A stretch of DNA of 12,626 nt, taken from NCBI GenBank assembly GCA_007123335.1, contig SKLG01000530.1, positions 1 through 12,626 of the forward strand, in the 5' to 3' direction. Positions 1 to 7,715 of this stretch are shown piece by piece. Source of the DNA: Anaerolineae bacterium (lineage in GTDB: Bacteria; Chloroflexota; Anaerolineae; UBA1429). The notes under the pieces are model-generated. The model was not told the origin of the DNA, searched no databases, and saw only the letters and a list, made by a program, of their open reading frames with translations. The position numbers and the translations under genes are program-made. How positions within the stretch are numbered: the stretch's first letter is position 1; each line of letters opens with the position of its first letter.

Positions 1-407
1 CCTTTTACGCCAACGAATTTGACGCCATCTATGCCATCTATTCGCCCTACCAAAGCGGCATGGTGGCGCCACCGGTGGCGCAGCGCTGGATTCCGGTGGA
101 TCCCAGTATTCTACCGGGACGTTCTGACGAATGGCTGGAGCCGGTTATCGAAACCAAGCCCAAGGTGCTCTTTGAGCACGCCCTTGAGGAGTGGATCCTG
201 GTACGCCTTTACCAGTTTGTGATGGAATCGGCAGCCAGCGAACATGCGGCGCGATTCCGCGCCATGGACAATGCCAGCACCAACCTGACACGGATGATCG
301 AAGAGCTCACACAAACCTATCATACCGCACGACAGCACGCTATTACCATGGAAATGTTGGACCTGGTCGCCGGCTCTGGCATCCTACGGCGCCCTGGGGA
401 ATCGTAA
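1..407 (+). CDS. atpG: F-type ATP synthase gamma subunit, C-terminal part (5' end outside window)
   Basis: The gamma subunit is the rotating central shaft that couples ion flow through F0 to catalysis in F1. The gene enters from the left edge (first full codon at 3) and ends at TAA 405-407, leaving about 134 C-terminal residues. The conserved C-terminal helix is clear: MESAASEHAARFRAMDNAS, then EELTQTYHTARQHAIT and MLDLVAG. These match the family pattern E-(S/A)-x-A-SEHAARM-x-AM-x-NA ... RQ-x-AIT-x-E-hydrophobic-VAG. It is followed directly by uvrA rather than by the beta-subunit gene that usually follows gamma in standard atp operons. The gene may therefore be last in its operon, as in the alternative (N-ATPase type) gene order. 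The family call is firm; the subtype is open because the N-terminus and upstream genes are not visible. Confidence 0.9.
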   Translation, partial: FYANEFDAIYAIYSPYQSGMVAPPVAQRWIPVDPSILPGRSDEWLEPVIETKPKVLFEHALEEWILVRLYQFVMESAASEHAARFRAMDNASTNLTRMIEELTQTYHTARQHAITMEMLDLVAGSGILRRPGES

Positions 408-419
408 ATATCCTATATG

Positions 420-432
420 TATCGTAGCGATA
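420..432. repeat. Short inverted repeat upstream of uvrA
   Basis: TATCG-TAG-CGATA is a 5-3-5 inverted repeat in the 45-base gap between atpG and uvrA, about 20 bases before the uvrA start. It could be a small operator or chance. It does not resemble the E. coli (CTGT-N8-ACAG) or Gram-positive (GAAC-N4-GTTC) LexA boxes. Only the symmetry itself is supported. Confidence 0.25.
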
Positions 433-441
433 GTAAAAGAC

Positions 442-447
442 AGGAAG
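442..447 (+). promoter_or_regulatory. Shine-Dalgarno site that fixes the uvrA start
   Basis: AGGAAG lies 5 bases before the ATG at 453. This favours 453 over the in-frame ATG at 417, which would add 12 residues unlike UvrA and has no SD-like sequence before it. Confidence 0.7.
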
Positions 448-452
448 TAATC

Positions 453-3400
453 ATGGCGCACGAGTACATCTCGGTCCGCGGCGCCCGACAGCATAATCTC
501 AGAAACATCGATATCGACATCCCCCGTGACAAGCTGGTGGTGATCACCGGCCTGTCCGGCTCGGGCAAGTCGTCGCTGGCCTTTGACACCATTTACGCCG
601 AAGGGCAGAGACGTTATGTAGAGTCGCTTTCGGCTTACGCTCGGCAGTTCCTCGGACAGATGGACAAGCCCGACGTCGACTCGATCGACGGGCTTTCCCC
701 CGCTATCAGCATCGACCAAAAAGCCACCAGCCGCAGCCCCCGCTCGACGGTGGGAACCGTCACCGAGGTCTATGACTATTTGCGGCTGCTCTATGCTCGG
801 GCGGGCATCCCCCACTGTCCCCAGTGTGGGCGCGAGATCAGTCGCCAGAGCGCCCAAGAGATCGTCGAATCCTTATTGACCCTGCCATCAGGCAGTCGAA
901 TCCTGCTCATGGCGCCGATCATCCGTGATCGCAAGGGCGAGCACAAGCGGGTGCTGGCCGACCTGCGCAGAGCCGGTTATGTGCGTGCACGAATCGACGG
1001 TGAGGTGCGCGAACTGGATGAGACCATTCCTCTAGACCGTTACAAGATGCACACCATCGAGGCCGTGGTGGATCGGCTGATCATCCGGCGTGATGAGGGA
1101 CAGGACGAGACAACGCAAAAGGGCGTCGACGACGGCGCGAGACCCAGCGCAGACACTCGTATGCGGTTGAGCGACTCGGTGGAGACTGCCCTTGAATTGG
1201 GCGACGGCGTGGTGCTGGTGCAAGTCTTGAAATCTGGCGAGCCCGACGACGAGATCATGTATTCGGAGAAATACGCCTGCCCGACCTGCGGCATCAGCAT
1301 GCCCGAGATCGAGCCGCGCAGCTTTTCCTTTAACAGCCCACACGGCGCCTGCCCCGAGTGCACTGGGCTGGGCACGCAACGGAAATTTGACCCGCAACGC
1401 GTCGTGCCTGATGACGAGGTGCCGCTTTCTGATGGCGCCATCGAGCCCTGGGCGTCATCCAGCAAGGGCGAAGAATATTTTAGCCACCTTTTGCAGGGCG
1501 TGGCCAAGCACTATGGCTTTTCGGTGGATGCGCCATGGCAAGACCTCAGCCCCGAACAACGGGAGGTGGTGTTGCACGGCAGCGGCGGTGAGATGGTCGA
1601 AGTGGCCTATCGCAACCGACAGGGGCGGATCCGCACCCACCAAACCGCTTACGAGGGCGTCATCCCGAACCTGGAGCGGCGCTACCGCGACACCTCTTCG
1701 CAACGGGTGCGCGAGTCGCTGGAAGAGTACATGAGCGAGGGTCCCTGCCCGGCCTGCAATGGCCGACGCCTGCGCCCAGAGAGCCTGGCCGTTACCGTCG
1801 GTGGAATCCCCATCGATGCGTTGACGAACAAGTCGGTCGATCAGGCCATCCGCTTTGTGCAAGAACTCCCAGAGCATCTGAACGAGCGTCAGCTTCTTAT
1901 CGCTCGACAGATCCTCAAGGAGATTGTCTCCCGCTTGCAGTTCATGGTTAACGTGGGGCTGCACTATTTGACGCTGGACCGCGGAGCGGCCACGCTCTCG
2001 GGCGGCGAGGCCCAACGTATCCGCCTGGCGACACAGATCGGCTCGCAGCTCATGGGCGTGCTGTACATCCTCGACGAGCCCAGCATTGGCCTGCACCAGC
2101 GCGACAACGCGCAACTCATCGAGACGCTGCTGCAACTGCGCGACCTGGGCAACTCGGTGCTGGTTGTCGAGCACGACGAGGCGACGATCCGTGCCGCCGA
2201 TCATATCGTTGACCTGGGCCCAGGTGCTGGCGAGCACGGTGGAGAAGTGGTCGCGCAGGGCACCCTTGACGACATCCTGGCCTGCGAGGACTCGGTGACG
2301 GGCCGCTATCTGCGCGCGGCGAGCGACGGAGCTGTAACCGGCGTCGCCAGGCGCCGCCGAGCCTCTCGGCCTCAACCCGGCCATGGCAAATGGCTGACCG
2401 TGCGCGGCGCCCGAGAGCACAATCTCAAAAGCATCGATGTGCATCTCCCCCTGAGTCGGTTCGTGGCCATCACCGGGGTATCAGGCTCGGGCAAGAGCAG
2501 CCTCTTGATCGAGATCGTCCATCGGCGCCTGGCCCAGGCGCTGCATCGCGCATCGACCCGCCCCGGCGACCATGACGCCATCGAGGGGATACAGTACCTG
2601 GACAAGGCCGTCGAGATCGATCAATCTCCCATCGGCCGTACGCCGCGCTCAAACCCGGCCACCTACACGGGTATCTTTGGGCCATTGCGCAACCTCTTTG
2701 CCACGCTGCCAGAGGCCAAGATTCGCGGCTACAAACCGGGCCGTTTCTCCTTTAACGTCAAGGGAGGACGTTGCGAGGCCTGTCAGGGCGCAGGGATCAT
2801 CCAGATCGAGATGCAGTTCTTGCCCGACGTCTATGTACCCTGCGAAGTGTGTCACGGCCAACGCTACAACCGCCAGACGCTAGAGGTTCGCTACAAAGAC
2901 GCCAACATCGCCGATGTGCTGGACATGACCGTCGACGAGGCGTTGCGCTTCTTCAAGAACATTCCGGCCGTCCGCAACAAGCTGGAAACGCTACACGACG
3001 TGGGGCTGGGCTACATCCGCCTGGGTCAGCCGGCGACGACGCTCTCCGGCGGTGAGGCACAGCGGGTCAAGCTGGCTCGCGAGCTGTCTCGGCGGGCGAC
3101 CGGCAACACGCTGTATATCCTTGATGAGCCCACGGTGGGGCTGCATGCCGCCGATGTCGAACGGCTGCTGCATGTGCTCGGGCGTCTCGTCGATGCCGGG
3201 AACACGGTGATGGTCATCGAGCACAACCTCGATGTGATCAAGAGCGCCGATTGGATCATCGATCTCGGCCCAGAAGGAGGCGACGCAGGGGGCTATCTCG
3301 TCGCCGAAGGCACCCCCGAGGAGGTGGCCGCACACCCCAGCTCGTACACGGGCCAGTTTCTGCGCCAGGTCTTGCCCAGCGTGGACGACGACGCAAATGG

Positions 3401-3455
3401 TCAGCGTGACCACGTCGCCGAGACCCCCATGTCTGCTTCGACGAGATCGAGCTAG
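453..3455 (+). CDS. uvrA: UvrABC excinuclease subunit A (UvrA)
   Basis: UvrA is the cytoplasmic DNA-damage sensor of nucleotide excision repair; a UvrA dimer loads UvrB at lesions. From ATG 453 the protein is 1000 residues, slightly longer than the usual 940-970. It contains two ABC ATPase halves. Walker A motifs are GLSGSGKSS (33-41) and GVSGSGKSS (675-683). Signature motifs are LSGGEAQ at 515-521 and 864-870, each followed by an ILDEP Walker B. Three zinc-binding sites are visible: CPQC from 122, CPTC/CPEC at 276-303, and CEAC/CEVC (774-800) with the expected C-x2-C-x19-C-x2-C spacing. The extra length is partly a charged insertion near residues 214-236. The start at 453 is chosen because of the SD at 442-447 and because MAHEYISVRGAR matches the family N-terminus. 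All key ATPase and zinc residues are present, so the gene should be functional. miaB follows immediately and is probably cotranscribed. Confidence 0.98.
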   Translation: MAHEYISVRGARQHNLRNIDIDIPRDKLVVITGLSGSGKSSLAFDTIYAEGQRRYVESLSAYARQFLGQMDKPDVDSIDGLSPAISIDQKATSRSPRSTVGTVTEVYDYLRLLYARAGIPHCPQCGREISRQSAQEIVESLLTLPSGSRILLMAPIIRDRKGEHKRVLADLRRAGYVRARIDGEVRELDETIPLDRYKMHTIEAVVDRLIIRRDEGQDETTQKGVDDGARPSADTRMRLSDSVETALELGDGVVLVQVLKSGEPDDEIMYSEKYACPTCGISMPEIEPRSFSFNSPHGACPECTGLGTQRKFDPQRVVPDDEVPLSDGAIEPWASSSKGEEYFSHLLQGVAKHYGFSVDAPWQDLSPEQREVVLHGSGGEMVEVAYRNRQGRIRTHQTAYEGVIPNLERRYRDTSSQRVRESLEEYMSEGPCPACNGRRLRPESLAVTVGGIPIDALTNKSVDQAIRFVQELPEHLNERQLLIARQILKEIVSRLQFMVNVGLHYLTLDRGAATLSGGEAQRIRLATQIGSQLMGVLYILDEPSIGLHQRDNAQLIETLLQLRDLGNSVLVVEHDEATIRAADHIVDLGPGAGEHGGEVVAQGTLDDILACEDSVTGRYLRAASDGAVTGVARRRRASRPQPGHGKWLTVRGAREHNLKSIDVHLPLSRFVAITGVSGSGKSSLLIEIVHRRLAQALHRASTRPGDHDAIEGIQYLDKAVEIDQSPIGRTPRSNPATYTGIFGPLRNLFATLPEAKIRGYKPGRFSFNVKGGRCEACQGAGIIQIEMQFLPDVYVPCEVCHGQRYNRQTLEVRYKDANIADVLDMTVDEALRFFKNIPAVRNKLETLHDVGLGYIRLGQPATTLSGGEAQRVKLARELSRRATGNTLYILDEPTVGLHAADVERLLHVLGRLVDAGNTVMVIEHNLDVIKSADWIIDLGPEGGDAGGYLVAEGTPEEVAAHPSSYTGQFLRQVLPSVDDDANGQRDHVAETPMSASTRSS

Positions 3456-3460
3456 GGGAG
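3454..3460 (+). promoter_or_regulatory. miaB Shine-Dalgarno overlapping the uvrA stop codon
   Basis: AGGGGAG lies 8 bases before the ATG at 3469. Its first two bases are part of the uvrA TAG stop (3453-3455). Ribosomes ending uvrA therefore terminate on the miaB initiation site, which suggests translational coupling. It also favours 3469 over the in-frame ATG at 3397, which lies inside uvrA. Confidence 0.75.
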
Positions 3461-3468
3461 ATCGCAAC

Positions 3469-4794
3469 ATGGATCTCCTCAAGAGCTTTTACCTCTGGAA
3501 CATCGGCTGCCAGATGAACCGCGCCGACGCCGCGCGATTGTCCGAGGCGCTGGAGCGCCGAGGGTATCTGGCCACCCGCGAGCCGCGCGAGGCCGATCTG
3601 CTCATCCTCAACACCTGCGTGGTGCGCCAGAGCGCCGAGGACAAGGTGGTGGGTCGCTTGAGTTCGCTGAAATCGCTCAAGCAGGGAAACGATCGGATGT
3701 TGCTGGTGATGGGCTGCTTTGTCGACGACGTAGAGGAGCTGGCGGAGACGTATCCTTTTGTCGATGCCTTTTTCGCGCCATCAGACATTGCCAGCGTACT
3801 AGAGTATGTGGATCATAAGGATCGACGACGTGCCCACGGTGGTCCACTGGATGACCCTCTTTCGGCCCCCGAGATCGCTGAACAGGTGCCTATCAGCTAT
3901 GGCTGCGACCATCACTGCACCTACTGTATCGTGGCGTTGCGTCGTGGCCGTCAGCAGAGCCGCCCAGTCGCAGAGATACGCCGTGATGTGGAGGAGCTTG
4001 TCTCTCGCGGGGCGCGAGAGATCACGTTGCTGGGACAGAACGTGGACGACTATGGCAGCGACCTTCCCGGGGGCGTCACCCTGTCGACGGTGCTACGCGC
4101 CATCCACGACACCGACGGCCTGTGGCGCATCCGCTTTCTCACCTCGCATCCGCAGGAGATGACCGATGAGATCATCACCACCGCGACAGGACTGCCCAAA
4201 CTATGCGAGAGCTGGGAACTCCCCATCCAGTCGGGTGACGATGACGTGTTGCGGCGCATGGGCCGAGGGTACACAGTGGCCCATTTTCGCGACCTGGTGA
4301 ACCGCATCCGCGCCGCCACCGCCCCTCGCGACTGCGCCATCAACACCGACATCATCGTGGGCTTTCCCGGTGAAACCGCCGAGCAGTTTCAGCGCACTCT
4401 GGATCTAGTGCGCGAGGTACGCTTTGATGTCGTGCATGTCGCCGCCTATTCGCCGCGACCGGGCACGGTGGCGGCACGCCTGGTCGACGATGTTCCCGCG
4501 GCAGAGAAGGAACGGCGTCGCGCCGCCATCGAAGAGGCACAGACCGAGATAGCGGCCGAGATCAACGCCCAACTGTTGGGAAGAGATGTCGAGTTGCTCG
4601 TCGACGGCTTTCAGGGAGGGCGCTGGCGCGGCCGCACGCGCACCAACAAACTGGTCTTTTTTGATGCCGACGGCAATGCACCGGGTGCGGGCGTCGGAGC
4701 CGGCGCGAACTGGCTGGGGCACCTGGTGCAGGCGCGAATCACCTGGACGGGGCCGTGGTCGATGCGGGCATACAAGCCCAGGCTGCTCAGATAG
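3469..4794 (+). CDS. miaB: tRNA-2-methylthio-N6-dimethylallyladenosine synthase (MiaB)
   Basis: MiaB is a radical-SAM methylthiotransferase that converts i6A37 to ms2i6A37 in tRNAs reading UNN codons, improving decoding fidelity. From ATG 3469 the protein is 441 residues, normal for the family. The N-terminal domain carries the three cysteines of the auxiliary [4Fe-4S] cluster: C14 (in NIGCQMN), C50 (in NTCVVR) and C83 (in MGCF). The radical-SAM motif is C146-x3-C150-x2-C153 (GCDHHCTYC). A C-terminal TRAM domain contains GRTRTNKLVFF. GCQMN at the first cysteine and CDHHCTYCIV favour MiaB over the relatives RimO and MtaB, although the following ALRRGRQQSR differs slightly from the usual PYVRGRERSR. 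It is the last gene of the plus-strand run and ends 61 bases before the convergent der stop. Confidence 0.95.
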   Translation: MDLLKSFYLWNIGCQMNRADAARLSEALERRGYLATREPREADLLILNTCVVRQSAEDKVVGRLSSLKSLKQGNDRMLLVMGCFVDDVEELAETYPFVDAFFAPSDIASVLEYVDHKDRRRAHGGPLDDPLSAPEIAEQVPISYGCDHHCTYCIVALRRGRQQSRPVAEIRRDVEELVSRGAREITLLGQNVDDYGSDLPGGVTLSTVLRAIHDTDGLWRIRFLTSHPQEMTDEIITTATGLPKLCESWELPIQSGDDDVLRRMGRGYTVAHFRDLVNRIRAATAPRDCAINTDIIVGFPGETAEQFQRTLDLVREVRFDVVHVAAYSPRPGTVAARLVDDVPAAEKERRRAAIEEAQTEIAAEINAQLLGRDVELLVDGFQGGRWRGRTRTNKLVFFDADGNAPGAGVGAGANWLGHLVQARITWTGPWSMRAYKPRLLR

Positions 4795-4818
4795 CGCCAC
4801 ACAAGTGAGTAGATGGTC

Positions 4819-4841
4819 GTCGCGGGCCAAAGGCCCGCGAC
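4819..4841. terminator. GC-rich hairpin between convergent miaB and der
   Basis: GTCGCGGGCC-AAA-GGCCCGCGAC forms a perfect 10-bp stem with a 3-base loop between two convergent genes. Its position suits a bidirectional terminator serving both transcripts. No T-run follows on either strand, so it is not a canonical rho-independent terminator. It could instead act as an RNA 3'-end stabiliser or be one copy of a dispersed intergenic palindrome. Confidence 0.5.
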
Positions 4842-4855
4842 CCATCCCATAGAGG

Positions 4856-6226
4856 TTAGCGTTCTCGCTCGCGATGGTCGCGGAAATAGAGGCGTAGCGG
4901 CGTGCCCTCGAACTTGTATCGCTTGCGGATCTGGTTTTCCAGGTAGCGTTTGTAGCCAAAGTGCACGATTCGCCGGTCGTTGACAAAAAAGACGAATGAC
5001 GGCGGCTCGGTGGCGGTCTGCGTGCCATAGTAGATGCGCAGTTTCTTGCCGCCTTTGGTCGGCGGGGAGCGCCGGGCGACAGCATCACGAATCATATCAT
5101 TGATCTGTGAGGTGTTCAGCCGCACGGTACGCTCCTGCTGCACTCGCAGGGTCATAGGCAGAATGCGGTTCACCCGCTGGCCGGTGAGCGCCGAGACGAA
5201 TAGCACCGGCACATAGGGCATAAAGCGCAACTCACGGCGTACATATGTCTCATAGGCGGCCATGGTGTGGGTATCCTTTTCTACCAGATCCCACTTGTTC
5301 ACTACCACAATAACGCTCTTGGCCTGATCGAGGATATAGCCTGCCACGTGCGTGTCTTGAGCCGTGACCCCATCGACGCCATCAATGAGCAAGAGTACCA
5401 CGTCGGCGCGGCTGATGGCGCGGAGGGCGCGCAGGACGCTGTATTTCTCGATGCCCTGCTCAATACGCCCCCGACGCCGAATACCCGCTGTGTCGATGAG
5501 CACAATCTCCTCATCTTTGTACAGAATACGGGTATCGATAGCATCACGGGTGGTGCCGGGGCTCGCGCTGACGATGACCCGTTCTTCACCCAACAGGCGG
5601 TTGATCAAAGAGGATTTGCCCACATTGGTGCGCCCAACCAGGGCGACGTGCAGCGCCGCTTCATCCTCCTCTTCTGTGGGCATATCGGGGAGCGCCTCGG
5701 TGATGCGATCCAAAAGCTCGCCGGTGCTCATCCCTCTTTCCGCCGACACACTCAACGGATCACCAAGCCCGAGGGCATAGAACTCGGGCACATTGAGCTC
5801 ACGCTTTAGGTTGTCGACCTTGTTCACCACGAGCAAGATCGACTTTTCAGTGCGGCGCAGCAGGTTGGCGATCTCATAGTCCTGGCCAGTGACGCCATCC
5901 ATGACGTCACCCATGAACACAATGACATCGGCTTCGTCGATGGCGATCTGCGCCTGCGCACGTACCTGTCGAGTGATGCTGGCGTCGCTGATACTAGGAT
6001 CGCGCCTGATGCTGCCAGCGTCGGCATCATCATCTAACACCAGCCCACCGGTATCGATAAGGGTGAACACTCGATTACCCCACTCGACATCCACATAGTG
6101 GCGATCGCGTGTCGTCCCCGGCAGATCCTCGACAATGGCGAGACGTTGTCCCGCCAGTCGGTTAAAAAGCGTGGATTTACCTACATTAGGACGCCCCACC
6201 AGGGCGACCAGCGGCTTTCTAGCCAT
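4856..6226 (-). CDS. der: Ribosome-assembly GTPase Der (EngA)
   Basis: Der is an essential GTPase with two tandem Era-like G domains and a C-terminal KH-like domain, acting in late assembly of the 50S ribosomal subunit. The protein is 456 residues, within the family range. G domain 1 has GRPNVGKST (11-19), DTGG (58-61) and NKVD (135-138). G domain 2 has GRTNVGKSS (198-206), DTAG (245-248) and NKWD (309-312). The tail from about 350 matches the KH-like domain and ends in a basic stretch. An acidic and serine-rich stretch (about 65-85) makes the segment after the first DTGG longer than in many homologues, and FMGDVMDGVT replaces the common FVVDGREGLT. It is the last gene of the minus-strand cluster, starting 20 bases after the YbbR-repeat gene. 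Confidence 0.97.
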   Translation of the reverse strand: MARKPLVALVGRPNVGKSTLFNRLAGQRLAIVEDLPGTTRDRHYVDVEWGNRVFTLIDTGGLVLDDDADAGSIRRDPSISDASITRQVRAQAQIAIDEADVIVFMGDVMDGVTGQDYEIANLLRRTEKSILLVVNKVDNLKRELNVPEFYALGLGDPLSVSAERGMSTGELLDRITEALPDMPTEEEDEAALHVALVGRTNVGKSSLINRLLGEERVIVSASPGTTRDAIDTRILYKDEEIVLIDTAGIRRRGRIEQGIEKYSVLRALRAISRADVVLLLIDGVDGVTAQDTHVAGYILDQAKSVIVVVNKWDLVEKDTHTMAAYETYVRRELRFMPYVPVLFVSALTGQRVNRILPMTLRVQQERTVRLNTSQINDMIRDAVARRSPPTKGGKKLRIYYGTQTATEPPSFVFFVNDRRIVHFGYKRYLENQIRKRYKFEGTPLRLYFRDHRERER

Positions 6227-6246
6227 AGTTCGTTCCCGTCTATCGG

Positions 6247-7680
6247 TTATGGAGTTCCAGCGCCAACTCGGGTGGGCGTCTCACCAGGCGCCGCAGTTGC
6301 CGTCAGGGCATTTGTAGGCGGCGATGTAGCGACAACGGTACCCGTTACCGTCCGCGTCGCCGTGATGGTCGGCGTCATGTCCAGATCCCCTGTTGCTGTC
6401 GTGTCGATCGTGGGGGTAGGCGTGACCTCAGGAGGTTCCGTGATAATGACCTCTACCGACTTGGGTGAAATGTCGCTGACCACCAGGTCGCGCAGCTTGC
6501 TATCCTGGCTCACCAGCAGGTTGACGACGGGCCGGACCTGATGCGTACCGGGCCCAAGACCGCCCAGGTCCACATAGGCTTCGAGCAGATCCGATTCTAG
6601 CTCGTCCAACAGAACAGAAGGGCCCGTCAAGATGACATCGATCTCGGACACTGAGAGCCTGGCCACCAAGTCAGAGCGCAACTTTTTGGTGCCTAGAGGC
6701 AGATCCATCGTGATGCCACCGGTCATGGCGTCGATGCTGACGGTGACCAGAACGGATGGCGTCTCGCCTTCTCTGATATCGAGAACCGATACCCCTTCAG
6801 GCAGATCCAGATCCATGCGTTCCGCGATCATGCGTGTTGCCCCACTGATGTCGATCTCATCCTTGACCTCAATCAACCCACCCATGGCATCGATCACCGA
6901 GGGAGGACCCACGATGGTGACCGTCGCAGGCACCACACTCACCCCGCTGAGATAATAGCCGCGCGCAGGATGGCCCGTCGTACGCACCCGCACCGCCACC
7001 TCGCGATAATTCTGCCTTCGCTCGATCACCACCGTCACGGAAACGGTCTGAGGGGTCAGTCTAACGCCTGGCACGGCCTGCCCGGCCTCATCCACAGCCA
7101 GCGGCGCCACGTCTCTTTCGATGGTCGCGCGCTCATTGAGCAAGGATACAGCCACTCGCACGTGGCTCACCCGGTCCACCAACGAACTCGGGCCATCAAC
7201 ACGCACCACCTCGGGCTTGACCTCAGGCGCATAGATGCGGTAACCCAGAGGCACATCATCGCGGTTGGTCAGGTTGACCTGCACCTCTTTGAGTTCTTGC
7301 TTGACCTGCTCCAAACGCACATAGACGGTACTGGGCTGCACGCTGAGGATGGTAACCGTCGGATCCGAGACCGTAACCTCCACCGGCACAGCATGCATCC
7401 CCTCGCCGAGTCCGCTCCAGTCGCTCACCGCGTTAAAGTCTGTAACCCGAAGCGTATCCCAACGGGAGGAGAAGGTCTTGATCCGCACTTCTACCTGCTG
7501 GATCGGTTCATTGGTGGCCACATATCCTGACGGCGCATCCAACACCGTGATGGGGATAGGGCGCGGGAAGGTCCCTTCATAGGGACGATCTTCCTGATAC
7601 ATGGCGTTCGTCCAAACCACTATCGACAGCAAAAGCGCCAGGAGCGCCGTACCTATATCATCCCAAATTCTCTTGCGCAC
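6247..7680 (-). CDS. cdaR: YbbR-repeat membrane protein, probable CdaA regulator (CdaR)
   Basis: YbbR-repeat proteins are membrane-anchored, and CdaR modulates the diadenylate cyclase CdaA in Firmicutes. This 477-residue protein has one N-terminal transmembrane helix (about residues 8-27). Several YbbR-type beta-rich repeats follow (about 35-415), with recurring segments such as VRVDGPSSLVDRVSHV, VTIVGPPSVIDAM and VILTGPSVLLDELESD. The last 60 residues (418-477) are low complexity, with 20 Thr and 8 Pro. If the topology is as in other CdaR proteins, the repeats and tail lie outside the membrane. The start is GTG at 7678-7680, set by a GGAGG sequence 8 bases upstream. The gene begins 35 bases after cdaA, as expected for the cdaA-cdaR pair, but der rather than glmM comes next. 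Family identity is firm; regulation of CdaA is inferred from synteny. Confidence 0.92.
   Translation of the reverse strand: MRKRIWDDIGTALLALLLSIVVWTNAMYQEDRPYEGTFPRPIPITVLDAPSGYVATNEPIQQVEVRIKTFSSRWDTLRVTDFNAVSDWSGLGEGMHAVPVEVTVSDPTVTILSVQPSTVYVRLEQVKQELKEVQVNLTNRDDVPLGYRIYAPEVKPEVVRVDGPSSLVDRVSHVRVAVSLLNERATIERDVAPLAVDEAGQAVPGVRLTPQTVSVTVVIERRQNYREVAVRVRTTGHPARGYYLSGVSVVPATVTIVGPPSVIDAMGGLIEVKDEIDISGATRMIAERMDLDLPEGVSVLDIREGETPSVLVTVSIDAMTGGITMDLPLGTKKLRSDLVARLSVSEIDVILTGPSVLLDELESDLLEAYVDLGGLGPGTHQVRPVVNLLVSQDSKLRDLVVSDISPKSVEVIITEPPEVTPTPTIDTTATGDLDMTPTITATRTVTGTVVATSPPTNALTATAAPGETPTRVGAGTP
6250..6429 (-). other. Thr/Pro-rich low-complexity tail of the YbbR-repeat protein
   Basis: These 60 codons (residues 418-477) encode a run built on TPTPT, TATRTVTGT and TSPPT motifs, with one third threonine and eight prolines. 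It follows the last YbbR repeat and is probably a disordered, possibly glycosylated, stalk. No sorting motif (such as LPxTG) or second transmembrane helix follows. Confidence 0.85.
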
Positions 7681-7688
7681 GTGCCCAT

Positions 7689-7693
7689 CCTCC
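7689..7693 (-). promoter_or_regulatory. Shine-Dalgarno site fixing the GTG start of cdaR
   Basis: On the minus strand GGAGG lies 8 bases before the GTG at 7680. An ATG follows GGAGG directly but is in another frame. The GTG is therefore the supported start and keeps the complete N-terminal membrane helix. Confidence 0.75.
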
Positions 7694-7715
7694 GCTTTGT
7701 GCAGCCGTGGCCCGC

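Noticed and set aside
417..452. ATG at 417 as the uvrA start
   Set aside because: It would add 12 non-conserved residues; the SD at 442-447 and family alignment favour 453.
1455..2444. Long open frame (329 codons) antisense to uvrA
   Set aside because: It lies wholly opposite a conserved, intact uvrA, its translation shows no family motif, and its length is explained by GC-rich codon structure.
6250..6440. Threonine/proline codon-rich tract considered as a tandem DNA repeat or CRISPR-like array
   Set aside because: No fixed-length repeat unit or spacers; it is simply low-complexity coding sequence.
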